A DNA stretch of 50,614 nt, taken from assembly GCA_017991595.1 (NCBI GenBank), contig JAGOQJ010000011.1, forward strand, positions 1 to 50,614, written 5' to 3'. Position numbers and translations under genes: made by a program. Positions 43,258-50,524 of the stretch are shown one piece after another (the first letter of the stretch is position 1; each line of letters opens with the position of its first letter). The DNA comes from Candidatus Didemnitutus sp. (lineage in GTDB: Bacteria > Verrucomicrobiota > Verrucomicrobiia > Opitutales > Opitutaceae). Below the pieces are notes generated by a model, which was not told where the DNA came from, searched no databases, and saw only the letters and a program-made list of their open reading frames with translations.

Positions 43258-43284
43258 AAAAAGGCCACGCCTCGCGGCGCGGCC
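43258..43284 (-). terminator. Intrinsic terminator of Dabb gene
   Basis: Arms 43263-43271 (ggccacgcc) and 43276-43284 (ggcgcggcc) pair over nine positions. The single mismatch is a G-U wobble only when transcribed from the minus strand, and a run of five T then follows on that strand. Both points orient it as the terminator of the minus-strand Dabb gene, 30 nt downstream of its stop. Confidence 0.8.
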
Positions 43285-43313
43285 CGGGAAAATGCGACCG
43301 GCGTGCGGCGCGC

Positions 43314-43682
43314 TCAGTTCGTGATGTCGAACGTCGTGCTCCGCTCGCGGATCGGCGTGTAGACCTTATACCAGGCCTGCTGCGCGTCGCTCTTCGCGTA
43401 GTTCTTCAGCGCCGCCTCGTCCTTGAACTCCATCACGATGGCGTGCGTGCGCTCGCCTTGCGCCTTGATGGTCTTCGTCCAGACGCGCGCGATGCCGGGA
43501 TAGGCCGCCGGCAGCGCTTGGGCGCCGTCGAGCGCGGCTTGGATTTGCTCGGGCGTGGTGCCGGCCTTCCAAGTGACGGTGACGACGTGGATGACGGACT
43601 TCGGCGCGGTGTCGCTGGCCGAGGCTGCGGTCGCGCAGGCGAGCAGCGCGACGGTGAGGAGGGTGGCGAGGATTTTTTTCAT
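43314..43682 (-). CDS. Exported Dabb (stress-responsive A/B barrel) domain protein
   Basis: A 122-residue protein. Residues 1-22 (KKILATLLTVALLACATAAS) are a signal peptide; the Cys within LACATAA might instead make a lipoprotein. The rest is a ferredoxin-like Dabb domain: VIHVVTVTWKAGTTPEQIQA, AALDGAQALPAAYPGIARVW, HAIVMEFKDEAALKNYAKSD and AWYKVYTPIRERSTTFDI, with the His-Val start, the KF-type Phe and the YxxHP-like region of the family. Dabb proteins are dimeric; the role of exported members is not known. It ends in a good terminator and starts 157 nt from the oppositely oriented VF530 gene. Confidence 0.85.
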   Translation of the reverse strand: MKKILATLLTVALLACATAASASDTAPKSVIHVVTVTWKAGTTPEQIQAALDGAQALPAAYPGIARVWTKTIKAQGERTHAIVMEFKDEAALKNYAKSDAQQAWYKVYTPIRERSTTFDITN

Positions 43683-43838
43683 CGGTTGAACAAGGTTGCG
43701 GTAACTGCCGCCCGACAGGGGAAGCGCAGGGCGGCGGGGAAGCGTCACAGTGCCCGCTTCCGCCCGCTGCGCAAGTCAGGTGTGCGCAGGCCGGCGTTGA
43801 CGCCGGAGGCGCGCTCGCGGACCGTCAGGGCCGACCGC

Positions 43839-44057
43839 ATGGACGCGCACCCGAAAGATCCGCTGCACGGCATCACGCTCGAACGCATCGTCACCGAACT
43901 CTCCACCGAACTCGGCTGGGCGGAGCTGGCGCGACACGTGCCCGTGCGGTGCTTCCAGTTCGACCCGAGCGTAAAATCCAGCCTCACCTTCCTGCGCAAA
44001 ACGCCCTGGGCCCGCACCAAGGTCGAACGGCTCTACATCGAGCGCCGCCGGCAGTGA
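43839..44057 (+). CDS. VF530-family DNA-binding protein
   Basis: A 72-residue protein. The sequence DPLHGITLERIVTELSTELG, then CFQFDPSVKSSLTFLRKTPW and ARTKVERLYI closely fits the VF530 family (DUF2132), a small helical fold described as a DNA-binding protein from a Vibrio structure. Length is as in the family. ATG 43839 is chosen because conservation begins at PLHGITLE; the frame is open far upstream but only by chance. It is divergent from the Dabb gene and has no operon partner. The cellular role is unknown. Confidence 0.88.
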   Translation: MDAHPKDPLHGITLERIVTELSTELGWAELARHVPVRCFQFDPSVKSSLTFLRKTPWARTKVERLYIERRRQ

Positions 44058-44162
44058 AGCAGGCACCGCGAGTGCCCGGGCCGAGTTTCCCCGTCCCGTG
44101 CCGCGGCGCCGAGCCGAACGCTAATGTCGTAGTCCAACCGCGGTAATAGAAGGCCCGGTTCA

Positions 44163-44191
44163 TTGTTCCGAGCGGGGGTTTTTGCTATCCT
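44163..44191 (+). promoter_or_regulatory. Sigma70-like promoter for large secreted protein gene
   Basis: A -35 hexamer TTGTTC (44163-44168) and a -10 hexamer TATCCT (44186-44191) are separated by exactly 17 nt. The predicted start of transcription is at about 44198, the same place as the first ATG of the gene downstream. Either the mRNA is leaderless or translation starts at the next ATG pair (44276/44279). It is the best promoter match I found in this window. Confidence 0.6.
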
Positions 44192-44197
44192 CCCGGC

Positions 44198-47100
44198 ATG
44201 AAACGCCATGCGGCTGGTGGCGACCTCGGGCCGGTGGAGCCCGGGTCATTCCGGAGTCCGTCTCTGCGTTCGCAGATGATGCTTTTCGGGGCCCTGTTTC
44301 TCTGGATTCTGCCCGGCCCGCTGGCCGCCCAATCCAACTACGAAGGCGCGATCAGCGCCAAGCTCAGCGAGATCGAGTGGACCCGCGCGGACCTGCAGGC
44401 CGCGCAACGCGAGCTCGCCATTCTCGACGAATTCCTCGGCGGCTATGAGACCAACTCCGGCCAGCTCGACGCCGCCCGCCAGCAACTCGCCAGCGCCGAC
44501 GGCAAGCTCGCGACGATCCAGCAGCAGAACCTCGTGAAGCTCACCATCCGCATGGGCATCGAGACCTACAACACCGTCGCGGACAGCATCAACCTCGGCA
44601 AATCCGCCGCCTCCGCCCTCGTGACCAACGGCGTCTCCAGCGCCATCGGCAGCGTCGCCTTCGATCAATTCACCAACGGCCTCACCAACGAGAGCCGCGC
44701 CGCGCTCGGCATGGACGCCGCCCACCTCACCACGCCCCGCACGGTTAAGATCCAAGCCGTCTCCGCCGCCGCCCGCGATGCGTTCCCCGAGCTCGCCCGC
44801 GTGCAGCAGACCCTCTCCCTCAGCCTCGAGGCGGTCAAAGCCGCCGCCTATCACGAGGACGGCACCGAGCTCGGCGACACCGGCGCCATCCTGCGCAAAA
44901 ATCTCATGGTGCGCGACGAGATCGCCGCCGCCCTCGGCAAGCTCGCCGTGCTCGACACCGAAGCCGACACCGCCAAGGAGGAGGCCGAAAGCCGCCGCCC
45001 CGAAGTCCAGGCCGACGTCGACCGCCTCACCAACGAGCTGAACGAACTGCAAAGCCAGCTCGACACCCTCCGCACCCAGCAGGCCGAGGCCGAGGCCGTC
45101 GAGCGCGCCGCCGCCAACGCCGCCGCGACCATCCCGCCCGCCGACCTGCCCATTCCCGTGGTCAATGTGCCGCGCGAGGATCAGGAGGACGACTTGAGCT
45201 ATGCCGCCCGCGTGCAGGCCGCCATCCGCGCCGCCGCCCAAGCGCGGTGGGACGCGGAAGCGCCGCCGCTCCTCGCCGCCATCGCCGAACGCAAGACCCT
45301 CATCGACGAGATGCAGGCCACCCTGCTCGCCGGCGTGAAGACCACCGTCACCGATCCCGATCTCGCCTACTTCATCGGCAGCCACAGCGCCAGCGCTTCG
45401 ACCGATTTCGGCACCACCGCCTCCTACGCCAGCACGCTCGGCAGCCACGATGCGTTGCAGACGTGGATCGTGGCCGTGACCGCCGCCGCGCCCGGCCTCT
45501 CCGGCCTCATCACTCAAGCCGAGGCCCTCTCCGACGAATACACCGAGCTGCACAACGACCAAAACAAGATCGTCGCGCTCGTCGACTTGCTGGTCGAAAG
45601 CGGCGTCTTCCCCCTGCCCTTCAACTACGGCTCGGCGCTCAGCGACTCCGGCATGGGCCAGCCGGCAGCCGAGGCCCACGCCGCCACCTACGCGCAGCTG
45701 CAATCCGAGTTCCCCGCCGCGTTGGAGAATGCCCAGGAGCGACTCGCGCAACTCGCCGCCGCCGGCGAAGCGTGGAGCTCCGGCATCCACGCCGTTCGCA
45801 CCGACCTCGACGCCCAGCTCGTCGCCGCCGAGGGCGCCCTCGCGGAACTGATCGCGCGCGGCCAGGCGTGGGACTCCGCGCTCGCCAGCGCCACCGGCCT
45901 CGTCGTCGACCACACCAACACCCTCTACCAAAGCCGCGCCGGTTACTACACGGACACCACGTTCACCCCGGTCATCCGCCACTCCTTCAGCTTTCCCACC
46001 TACCAACAGGAACTCCTCGCCGCCCTGTCCCAACGCGGCTCCGCCGGCCTCACCGCGGCGCAGGGCCTGAAGCAAAAATACGACACCCTCGTCGCGCTCT
46101 CTTCCTCCCTCAAGGACTCCTACGACGCGGCCATCCTCCGCTACCACGCCGCCTACGCCCGCGTCTCCGCCTACTCGTCGGGCTACAGCACCAATTTCCC
46201 GGTGTTGGAGGACCTGCGCGGCGCCGCGAGCTACAGCTCGGAGGCTCATCCCGTGGACGCCTCCGGCGTCACCGACCAGGCCGAGCGCTACCGCTCGCTC
46301 TTCAACACCAACACCTACACGCACATGACGAGCCTTAGCGGCGGGCCGCCCATCTCCGGCCAGCCCGCGCTGCAATGGATCGGGCTGCCGCGTCTGCGCC
46401 AGCTGCCCGATCCCGGGCTCGACGATCCCGCCGCCTACCTGCCCCACCGCATCCTCGCCGTGAAAAGCACCGTGCTGCAGGACGGCCCTGATTGGATCGG
46501 CCTGCCGCCGGCGCAATTCAACGCGCATTACAGCGACTCGATGAATGAGCTCTTCGCCGTGATCGACGCCGCCAACACCACCGGCGAAAGCGACGTCCAG
46601 TCCGTCGTCTTCGCCGTCTTCGGCGATCTCTCCGATCTCCACGACGCCTACACCGCCGCACATCCGCCCGCGGTGATCACCACGCAGCCGGCCAGCAGCA
46701 ACAACAGCATCCCCGCCGGCACGACGTTCAGCACCACGCTCTCCGTCGCCGCCACGGGCGACTTCCTGAGTTACGAGTGGTTCACCACGCAGTGGCCCGA
46801 CTACGAATACACCTGGACCAAAATCGAGGGCGCCACCGCCAGCACCTACACCACGCCCGAGCTCACCTCGACGACCCACTACCGCGTCCGCATCACCAAC
46901 CCCGGTGGCGAGGTCATCAGCGAAAAAGCCACGGTCGGCATCTATCAGGTTTATCCGCCGCCCGTGTTCACCAGCCCGGCCAAGGCCACGGCGCGGGTCG
47001 GCGTGCCGTTCAGCTGGACTTTCACCACCGAGCCCGCCGGCTGGGTGAGTTCACACGGCGTCGCGCTGCCGTCGGGACTGAACTTCAATTTCATGACCGG

Positions 47101-47674
47101 CCAACTCGAGGGCACGCCCCTCGTCGCCGGCACCTATGTCCTCAACATCATGGCGAGCAACCAAGGCACGATGGCGTTCCAAAGCTTCGAGCTCACCATC
47201 GAGCCCGGCACGCTCACCGGTTACGACAGCTGGCTGGTGCAATGGACGACGCCCGAGGAACGCCTCAACAGCTACTTCATGCACGCCCTGTCCACGCCCG
47301 CCGGCGACGGTGTGCCCAACCTGCTCAAATACGCCTTCAACCTGCTCGGCACCGGACCGGGCCAGTCCGCCTCGCTCGCGACGCCGAATCTCGGCGTGCT
47401 CGCCGCCGCCGGCGCGGCCGGTCTGCCCGCCATCGGCGTGAGCGGCGACGGTCGCGTGACCCTGCTCTACGTCCGCCGCAAGGCCGCCAGCCAACCCGGC
47501 ATCACCTACGTGGTGGAATTCTCCAGCACGCTCGAACCCGATTCCTGGACCACCAACGCGAGTGCGACCGAGACCGTGACCTCCCTCGACGACACTTGGG
47601 AACGCGTGCTCGTGACCGATTCGCTCGCGGCCACGCCCCGACGCTTCGTGCGCGTGCGGGTCGAGCGTCCCTGA
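44198..47674 (+). CDS. Large secreted coiled-coil and Ig-like protein with Verrucomicrobia-type C-terminal module
   Basis: A 1158-residue exported protein with no family I can name over most of its length. A hydrophobic segment, MMLFGALFLWILPGPLAAQ, is a signal peptide preceded by 26 hydrophilic residues; a start at 44276 or 44279 would remove these and fits the promoter at 44163-44191. Residues ~45-330 are Ala/Gln/Glu-rich and coiled-coil-like, interrupted by repeated DxLxxxLxT runs, and helical segments continue to ~700. Residues ~815-920 resemble an Ig-like domain (AVITTQPASSNNSIPAG...YRVRITNPGG), and ~925-1010 a putative-Ig domain (FTSPAKATARVGVPFSWTF, LPSGLNFNFMTGQLEGTPLV). The end shows DGVPNLLKYAFNLLGT, YVVEFSSTLEPDSWT and WERVLVTDS...RRFVRVRVE, a C-terminal module I associate with secreted Verrucomicrobia proteins. 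Confidence 0.75.
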   Translation: MKRHAAGGDLGPVEPGSFRSPSLRSQMMLFGALFLWILPGPLAAQSNYEGAISAKLSEIEWTRADLQAAQRELAILDEFLGGYETNSGQLDAARQQLASADGKLATIQQQNLVKLTIRMGIETYNTVADSINLGKSAASALVTNGVSSAIGSVAFDQFTNGLTNESRAALGMDAAHLTTPRTVKIQAVSAAARDAFPELARVQQTLSLSLEAVKAAAYHEDGTELGDTGAILRKNLMVRDEIAAALGKLAVLDTEADTAKEEAESRRPEVQADVDRLTNELNELQSQLDTLRTQQAEAEAVERAAANAAATIPPADLPIPVVNVPREDQEDDLSYAARVQAAIRAAAQARWDAEAPPLLAAIAERKTLIDEMQATLLAGVKTTVTDPDLAYFIGSHSASASTDFGTTASYASTLGSHDALQTWIVAVTAAAPGLSGLITQAEALSDEYTELHNDQNKIVALVDLLVESGVFPLPFNYGSALSDSGMGQPAAEAHAATYAQLQSEFPAALENAQERLAQLAAAGEAWSSGIHAVRTDLDAQLVAAEGALAELIARGQAWDSALASATGLVVDHTNTLYQSRAGYYTDTTFTPVIRHSFSFPTYQQELLAALSQRGSAGLTAAQGLKQKYDTLVALSSSLKDSYDAAILRYHAAYARVSAYSSGYSTNFPVLEDLRGAASYSSEAHPVDASGVTDQAERYRSLFNTNTYTHMTSLSGGPPISGQPALQWIGLPRLRQLPDPGLDDPAAYLPHRILAVKSTVLQDGPDWIGLPPAQFNAHYSDSMNELFAVIDAANTTGESDVQSVVFAVFGDLSDLHDAYTAAHPPAVITTQPASSNNSIPAGTTFSTTLSVAATGDFLSYEWFTTQWPDYEYTWTKIEGATASTYTTPELTSTTHYRVRITNPGGEVISEKATVGIYQVYPPPVFTSPAKATARVGVPFSWTFTTEPAGWVSSHGVALPSGLNFNFMTGQLEGTPLVAGTYVLNIMASNQGTMAFQSFELTIEPGTLTGYDSWLVQWTTPEERLNSYFMHALSTPAGDGVPNLLKYAFNLLGTGPGQSASLATPNLGVLAAAGAAGLPAIGVSGDGRVTLLYVRRKAASQPGITYVVEFSSTLEPDSWTTNASATETVTSLDDTWERVLVTDSLAATPRRFVRVRVERP

Positions 47675-47804
47675 GCCGTCTGCGCCCACCGACAACGCAC
47701 CTGGTTCGCGTTTCGTCGCAAGCGGGTGAAATCGTGGCGCACCCGCCGTGCGGGCTGACGAGCGGGCGTTGCCGCCGTCGGCCCCACCGGCACGCTGCGC
47801 GGGC

Positions 47805-48917
47805 ATGTCCAGATTACCCCTGTTCCTCGCCGCCGTTCTTTGCACGGCGTCCACCGCCGTCCTGCACGCCCAAAGCACCGTAGCGGTCCCCGCCGCGAGT
47901 CCGCGCGCCACCGTCATGCAGACCGTCGGCATCACGCCGATCACCGTCGATTACAGTCGCCCATCCGTGAATGGCCGCCCCGTGTGGGGTTCGCTCGTGC
48001 CCTACGGGCTCAACAACCTCGGCTTCGGCACCGCCACCGCCGCCCCGTGGCGCGCGGGAGCGGACATGAACACCGTCGTCACTGTCGCCCACGACGTGCA
48101 AATCGGCGGCCAGCCGCTCAAGGCCGGCAGCTACGGGCTCTTCATGGTGCCCACCGAGAACGGACAGGTCACCGTCATCCTCTCACACGACCACCGGAGC
48201 TGGGGCTCTTTCTTCTACGATGCGAGCCGCGACGCCGCGCGCTTCGAGACGAAATGGGAGGACGCGCCGCACACCGAGCAACTCGCCTACGAATTCACCG
48301 ACGTGAAGAAAGGCTCCGCCGTCCTCGCGCTGCGCTGGGAGAAGAAGCGCATCCCGATGACGATCACCGTCGACACCGACGCCCACGTCGTCGCCTCGCT
48401 CAAGGAGGAGCTCCGCGGCGACAAACAGTTCCAGTATCAGAACTGGCTCATCGCCTCCACCTATCTGCAGAACAACAACCTCGACCTCGAGCTCGCGCTC
48501 CAATGGGCGGAGACCGCGATCAGCGGCCAGTTCACGGGCCAGCGCATCTTCCCGACGCTCTCGAACAAGGCCGTGCTCCTCGCCCGGCTCGGCCGTCCCG
48601 CCGAAGCCAAGCCCCTGCTCGACGAACTCGTCGCCACCGGCACGGTGTTTCAGCTCCACGCGCTCGGCCGCCAGCTCATCGCCAGCAAGCAGCCGCAACT
48701 CGCGATGGAGGTTTTCCAGACCAACGCGCAGCGGCACCCCGACACGTGGCCCGTCCACTACGGACTCGCCCGCGGACACTCTGCGTTGGGTAACTACGAC
48801 GCGGCCCTCGAGGCGCTGCTCCTCGCCGAGAAGCAGATCCCGGCCGGCGACCTCGTGAACCCGCCCGCCATCAAGGCCAACCTCGAGAAGCTGCGCCAAC
48901 GGCAGGACATCAACTGA
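47805..48917 (+). CDS. Exported DUF2911 domain protein with TPR region
   Basis: A 370-residue protein. Residues 1-22 (RLPLFLAAVLCTASTAVLHA) are a signal peptide. Residues ~28-170 are DUF2911: SPRATVMQTVGITPITVDYS-RPSVNGR, VWGSLVPYG, WRAGADMNTVVTVAHDV, LKAGSYGLFMVPTENGQVTV, FYDASRDAARFETKWEDAPH. DUF2911 is common in secreted proteins of Bacteroidetes and Verrucomicrobia and has no known activity. Residues ~240-365 show tetratricopeptide-like repeats (LALQWAETAISGQF, ALLARLGRPAEAKPLLDELV, VHYGLARGHSALGNYDAALE). It is probably periplasmic. The start at 47805 opens directly into the signal peptide. A doublet of REP-like units begins 53 nt after the stop. Confidence 0.86.
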   Translation: MSRLPLFLAAVLCTASTAVLHAQSTVAVPAASPRATVMQTVGITPITVDYSRPSVNGRPVWGSLVPYGLNNLGFGTATAAPWRAGADMNTVVTVAHDVQIGGQPLKAGSYGLFMVPTENGQVTVILSHDHRSWGSFFYDASRDAARFETKWEDAPHTEQLAYEFTDVKKGSAVLALRWEKKRIPMTITVDTDAHVVASLKEELRGDKQFQYQNWLIASTYLQNNNLDLELALQWAETAISGQFTGQRIFPTLSNKAVLLARLGRPAEAKPLLDELVATGTVFQLHALGRQLIASKQPQLAMEVFQTNAQRHPDTWPVHYGLARGHSALGNYDAALEALLLAEKQIPAGDLVNPPAIKANLEKLRQRQDIN

Positions 48918-48969
48918 GCGCTCGCGCCCGATTGCTTTAGAATCAGCCCGAATCGCAACGCGGCAAAAG

Positions 48970-49038
48970 GTAGGGCGAATTCTCCGAATGAGCCGGAGCC
49001 GGCTTGAGCAGCGGCTCGTTGGGGACAACTCGCCCTAC
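48970..49038. repeat. REP-like doublet in inverted orientation (REPIN-like)
   Basis: One unit starts with GTAG at 48970 on the plus strand (gtagggcgaattctccgaat, then gagcc). The other starts with GTAG on the minus strand at 49035-49038 (gtagggcgagttgtccccaa, then cgagcc). The outer arms pair at 11 of 12 positions, so the whole 69 nt can form one long hairpin. Between units the inner arms covary: attc/gaat in one and gttg/caac in the other, against ttc/gaa at 12.7 kb. That is evidence for selection or copying of a paired structure. Confidence 0.75.
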
Positions 49039-49074
49039 CCGCGAACCGCCGGTCGCATGCTGAGTCGGTGAGTA

Positions 49075-49395
49075 TCAGTCAACTTCCGCGTCGTTCTTGG
49101 TGTGGTTCACGGAGATGGCGCGGAGCTTGCGGGCGTTGGCCACGAGCACGCGGTGGCCTGGCTGCTCCAGCAACCGCGAGACCCACGGCAAATGCGTGCC
49201 AGTCTTCATGATGATCGTCGCACCCGTATAGCGCGCGGCGCAGGCGGCGAGGCACTCGCGGATGTTGGGCAAAACTTCCTCGGCGAGGATCTCGCCCGAG
49301 CCACTGAGGACGCACGCGTGATGCCGGCGGCGACAAGTGCGTCAGCCTTGGCGGCCCCCAAGGTCTAGGCCGACGGTCAGTTCGTTCGTGTTCAT
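49075..49395 (-). pseudogene. IS110-type transposase remnant
   Basis: From an ATG at 49395 the minus strand reads MNTNELTVGLDLGGRQG then a stop, followed in the same frame by RRHHACVLSGSGEILAEE, LPNIRECLAACAARYTGATI, IMKTGTHLPWVSRLLEQPGH and RVLVANARKLRAI, ending at a stop (49075). This is the N-terminal third of an IS110-family transposase of the GLDLGDRxHxxCVL type. An insertion of about 24 nt carrying the stop splits GLDLG from RRHH. The catalytic glutamate, normally in a METGTHS-like context, is Lys (IMKTGTHL). About two-thirds of the protein is missing downstream. The copy cannot be active. It is a different subtype from the IS110 element at the window's right edge. Confidence 0.8.
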
Positions 49396-49441
49396 AAGGC
49401 GGAGAGTAAACCCGCGCGCCCTCTACGGCGACGGGGTCCTC

Positions 49442-49921
49442 TCACCGCTGCTCATTCCTACTTGTTGGGCTTACCGGGGAGTGGAGGACGATTCGGCCCA
49501 TATCGTAGAATATCCAGCGACCATCGAGGAGCTTGAGATGCCAAGCGGGAGGGCCTTCAGACGTAGTAAAGGAGTGAAGCCATAATCCGCCGGAAAGCTG
49601 AACTGAAACTTCCGGCAAGCGACCTACTAAAGCAATCGCTTCGATTGTTCTCCCCTTCAAACTTGCGATGCCAAAGTTTATTTTACGATCACCGCTCGAA
49701 CTACCGAATGCGACCGAGCGCCGCTTTTCGACACGCCAGTTCCAATCAAACATCACGCAACCTAGTCCTTCAGGTCTTCTGCCCACTTCGCCATCAACCT
49801 TCCTCAGCCGGCCAAGCTCTAGAAGCACGGAGGCTCGGTTGCCGCGCCATGGGAGAGTCACGCGCAAACCTATCAAGCAATGCGTAAGCTCCTGAAATTG
49901 GGTTGGGGAAATCGGTTGCAT
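49442..49921 (-). CDS. Hypothetical protein, lower-GC, near mobile elements
   Basis: A 159-residue protein with no signal peptide or membrane segment. It contains LIGLRVTLPWRGNRASVLLE, MFDWNWRVEKRRSVAFGSSS, IASLKGRTIEAIALVGRLPE and a C-terminal VSVQLSGGLWLHSFTTSEGP-PAWHLKLLDGRW. The regular pattern of short alternating strands around the final 'LPE-xSVxLSxGxxLxSFxTxEGxPxW' looks like a compact beta domain seen in many hypothetical, sometimes immunity-like, proteins; I cannot name it. Base composition is lower in GC than the neighbouring core genes, and it lies between an IS110 remnant and an IS110 element. The start at 49921 is not supported by a visible ribosome-binding site. Confidence 0.65.
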   Translation of the reverse strand: MQPISPTQFQELTHCLIGLRVTLPWRGNRASVLLELGRLRKVDGEVGRRPEGLGCVMFDWNWRVEKRRSVAFGSSSGDRKINFGIASLKGRTIEAIALVGRLPEVSVQLSGGLWLHSFTTSEGPPAWHLKLLDGRWIFYDMGRIVLHSPVSPTSRNEQR

Positions 49922-50068
49922 GTATTGCCGAACGACTCAGATCAGCCACGCCCGCCGAGCGGGCAAGCCGTCTCTTTTGAATGACTGGGCCATGTTGAGC
50001 GGAGATGACATGGGCGGTTCAGGTGAGAGCTAGAGCGTTGCTGCTGTGGCTGCTGGACGGCTCTTCGC

Positions 50069-50368
50069 TCACCGGAACGCGTCCGACATGCCGAATGCAA
50101 ATCGCAGAAAAAAGAGGACGGTCCCAGCGATGGGAATGAAGGGAATCATCCACGCGATGGCCAGCGACTCTTTCTTCCACGCGATAACAGGGAGGGCGCA
50201 AAATGCCGCAATGGGCACGAGAAACCAAATCGACAACTCTGGCTTCCAAAGCGAAACGGGTAGGAATCCCAAGAGCGGAATCTGCCCATGTCGCGAAACC
50301 AGCGCGAATGCTGCCCATAAAGCGGCGGTGGTGATGCTGAGTAATAGTGTGAGGTGCCGCGCGCTCAT
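50069..50368 (-). CDS. Small membrane protein with about three helices
   Basis: A 99-residue hydrophobic protein. Three membrane segments are evident: LTLLLSITTAALWAAFALVS, LSIWFLVPIAAFCALPVIAW and AIAWMIPFIPIAGTVLFFLR, with a basic KK turn between the second and third. No family is recognised. An agaagg sequence abuts the ATG at 50368. Several other frames are open across this stretch, but only this one shows coherent protein character. It may be a passenger of the adjacent mobile region. The 147-nt gap after its stop holds a 6-bp stem (gcccgc-cga-gcgggc, near 49950) and no gene. Confidence 0.55.
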   Translation of the reverse strand: MSARHLTLLLSITTAALWAAFALVSRHGQIPLLGFLPVSLWKPELSIWFLVPIAAFCALPVIAWKKESLAIAWMIPFIPIAGTVLFFLRFAFGMSDAFR

Positions 50369-50391
50369 CCTTCTTCCGCCGAGACATTATA

Positions 50392-50524
50392 GCTGCGTGC
50401 GAGACGCAGCGTTAAAAAGGTGTGCTTGTCCCCGGAGACGCGGGTTACGCGGTGAGGCGCAGAGCCGCAGCGTTGTGGCTGAAGGACGAACAACAACCGA
50501 ACCAACAAGGAAGGAGACAAGCAC
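50392..50524 (+). ncRNA. Structured leader of IS110 element; candidate bridge RNA and start-codon sequestering stem
   Basis: Three elements are seen before the transposase start. A 7-bp hairpin lies at 50392-50410 (gctgcgt and acgcagc, loop gcgag). A 9-bp long-range stem pairs gtgcttgtc (50422-50430) with gacaagcac (50516-50524), whose 3' arm abuts the GTG start and overlaps the Shine-Dalgarno aaggag (50511-50516). Small stems inside it include cccg/cggg (50431-50434 and 50441-50444). IS110 elements of the IS621 group encode a bridge RNA in this left non-coding position, which guides target and donor choice; this leader is in the right place and roughly the right size. The long stem could also limit transposase translation. 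Neither role is demonstrated. Confidence 0.4.

Noticed and set aside
49922..50440. Integron gene-cassette array (attC sites around the small lower-GC genes)
   Set aside because: Paired GTTRRRY/RYYYAAC core sites with the right spacing were not found, and no integrase is visible.
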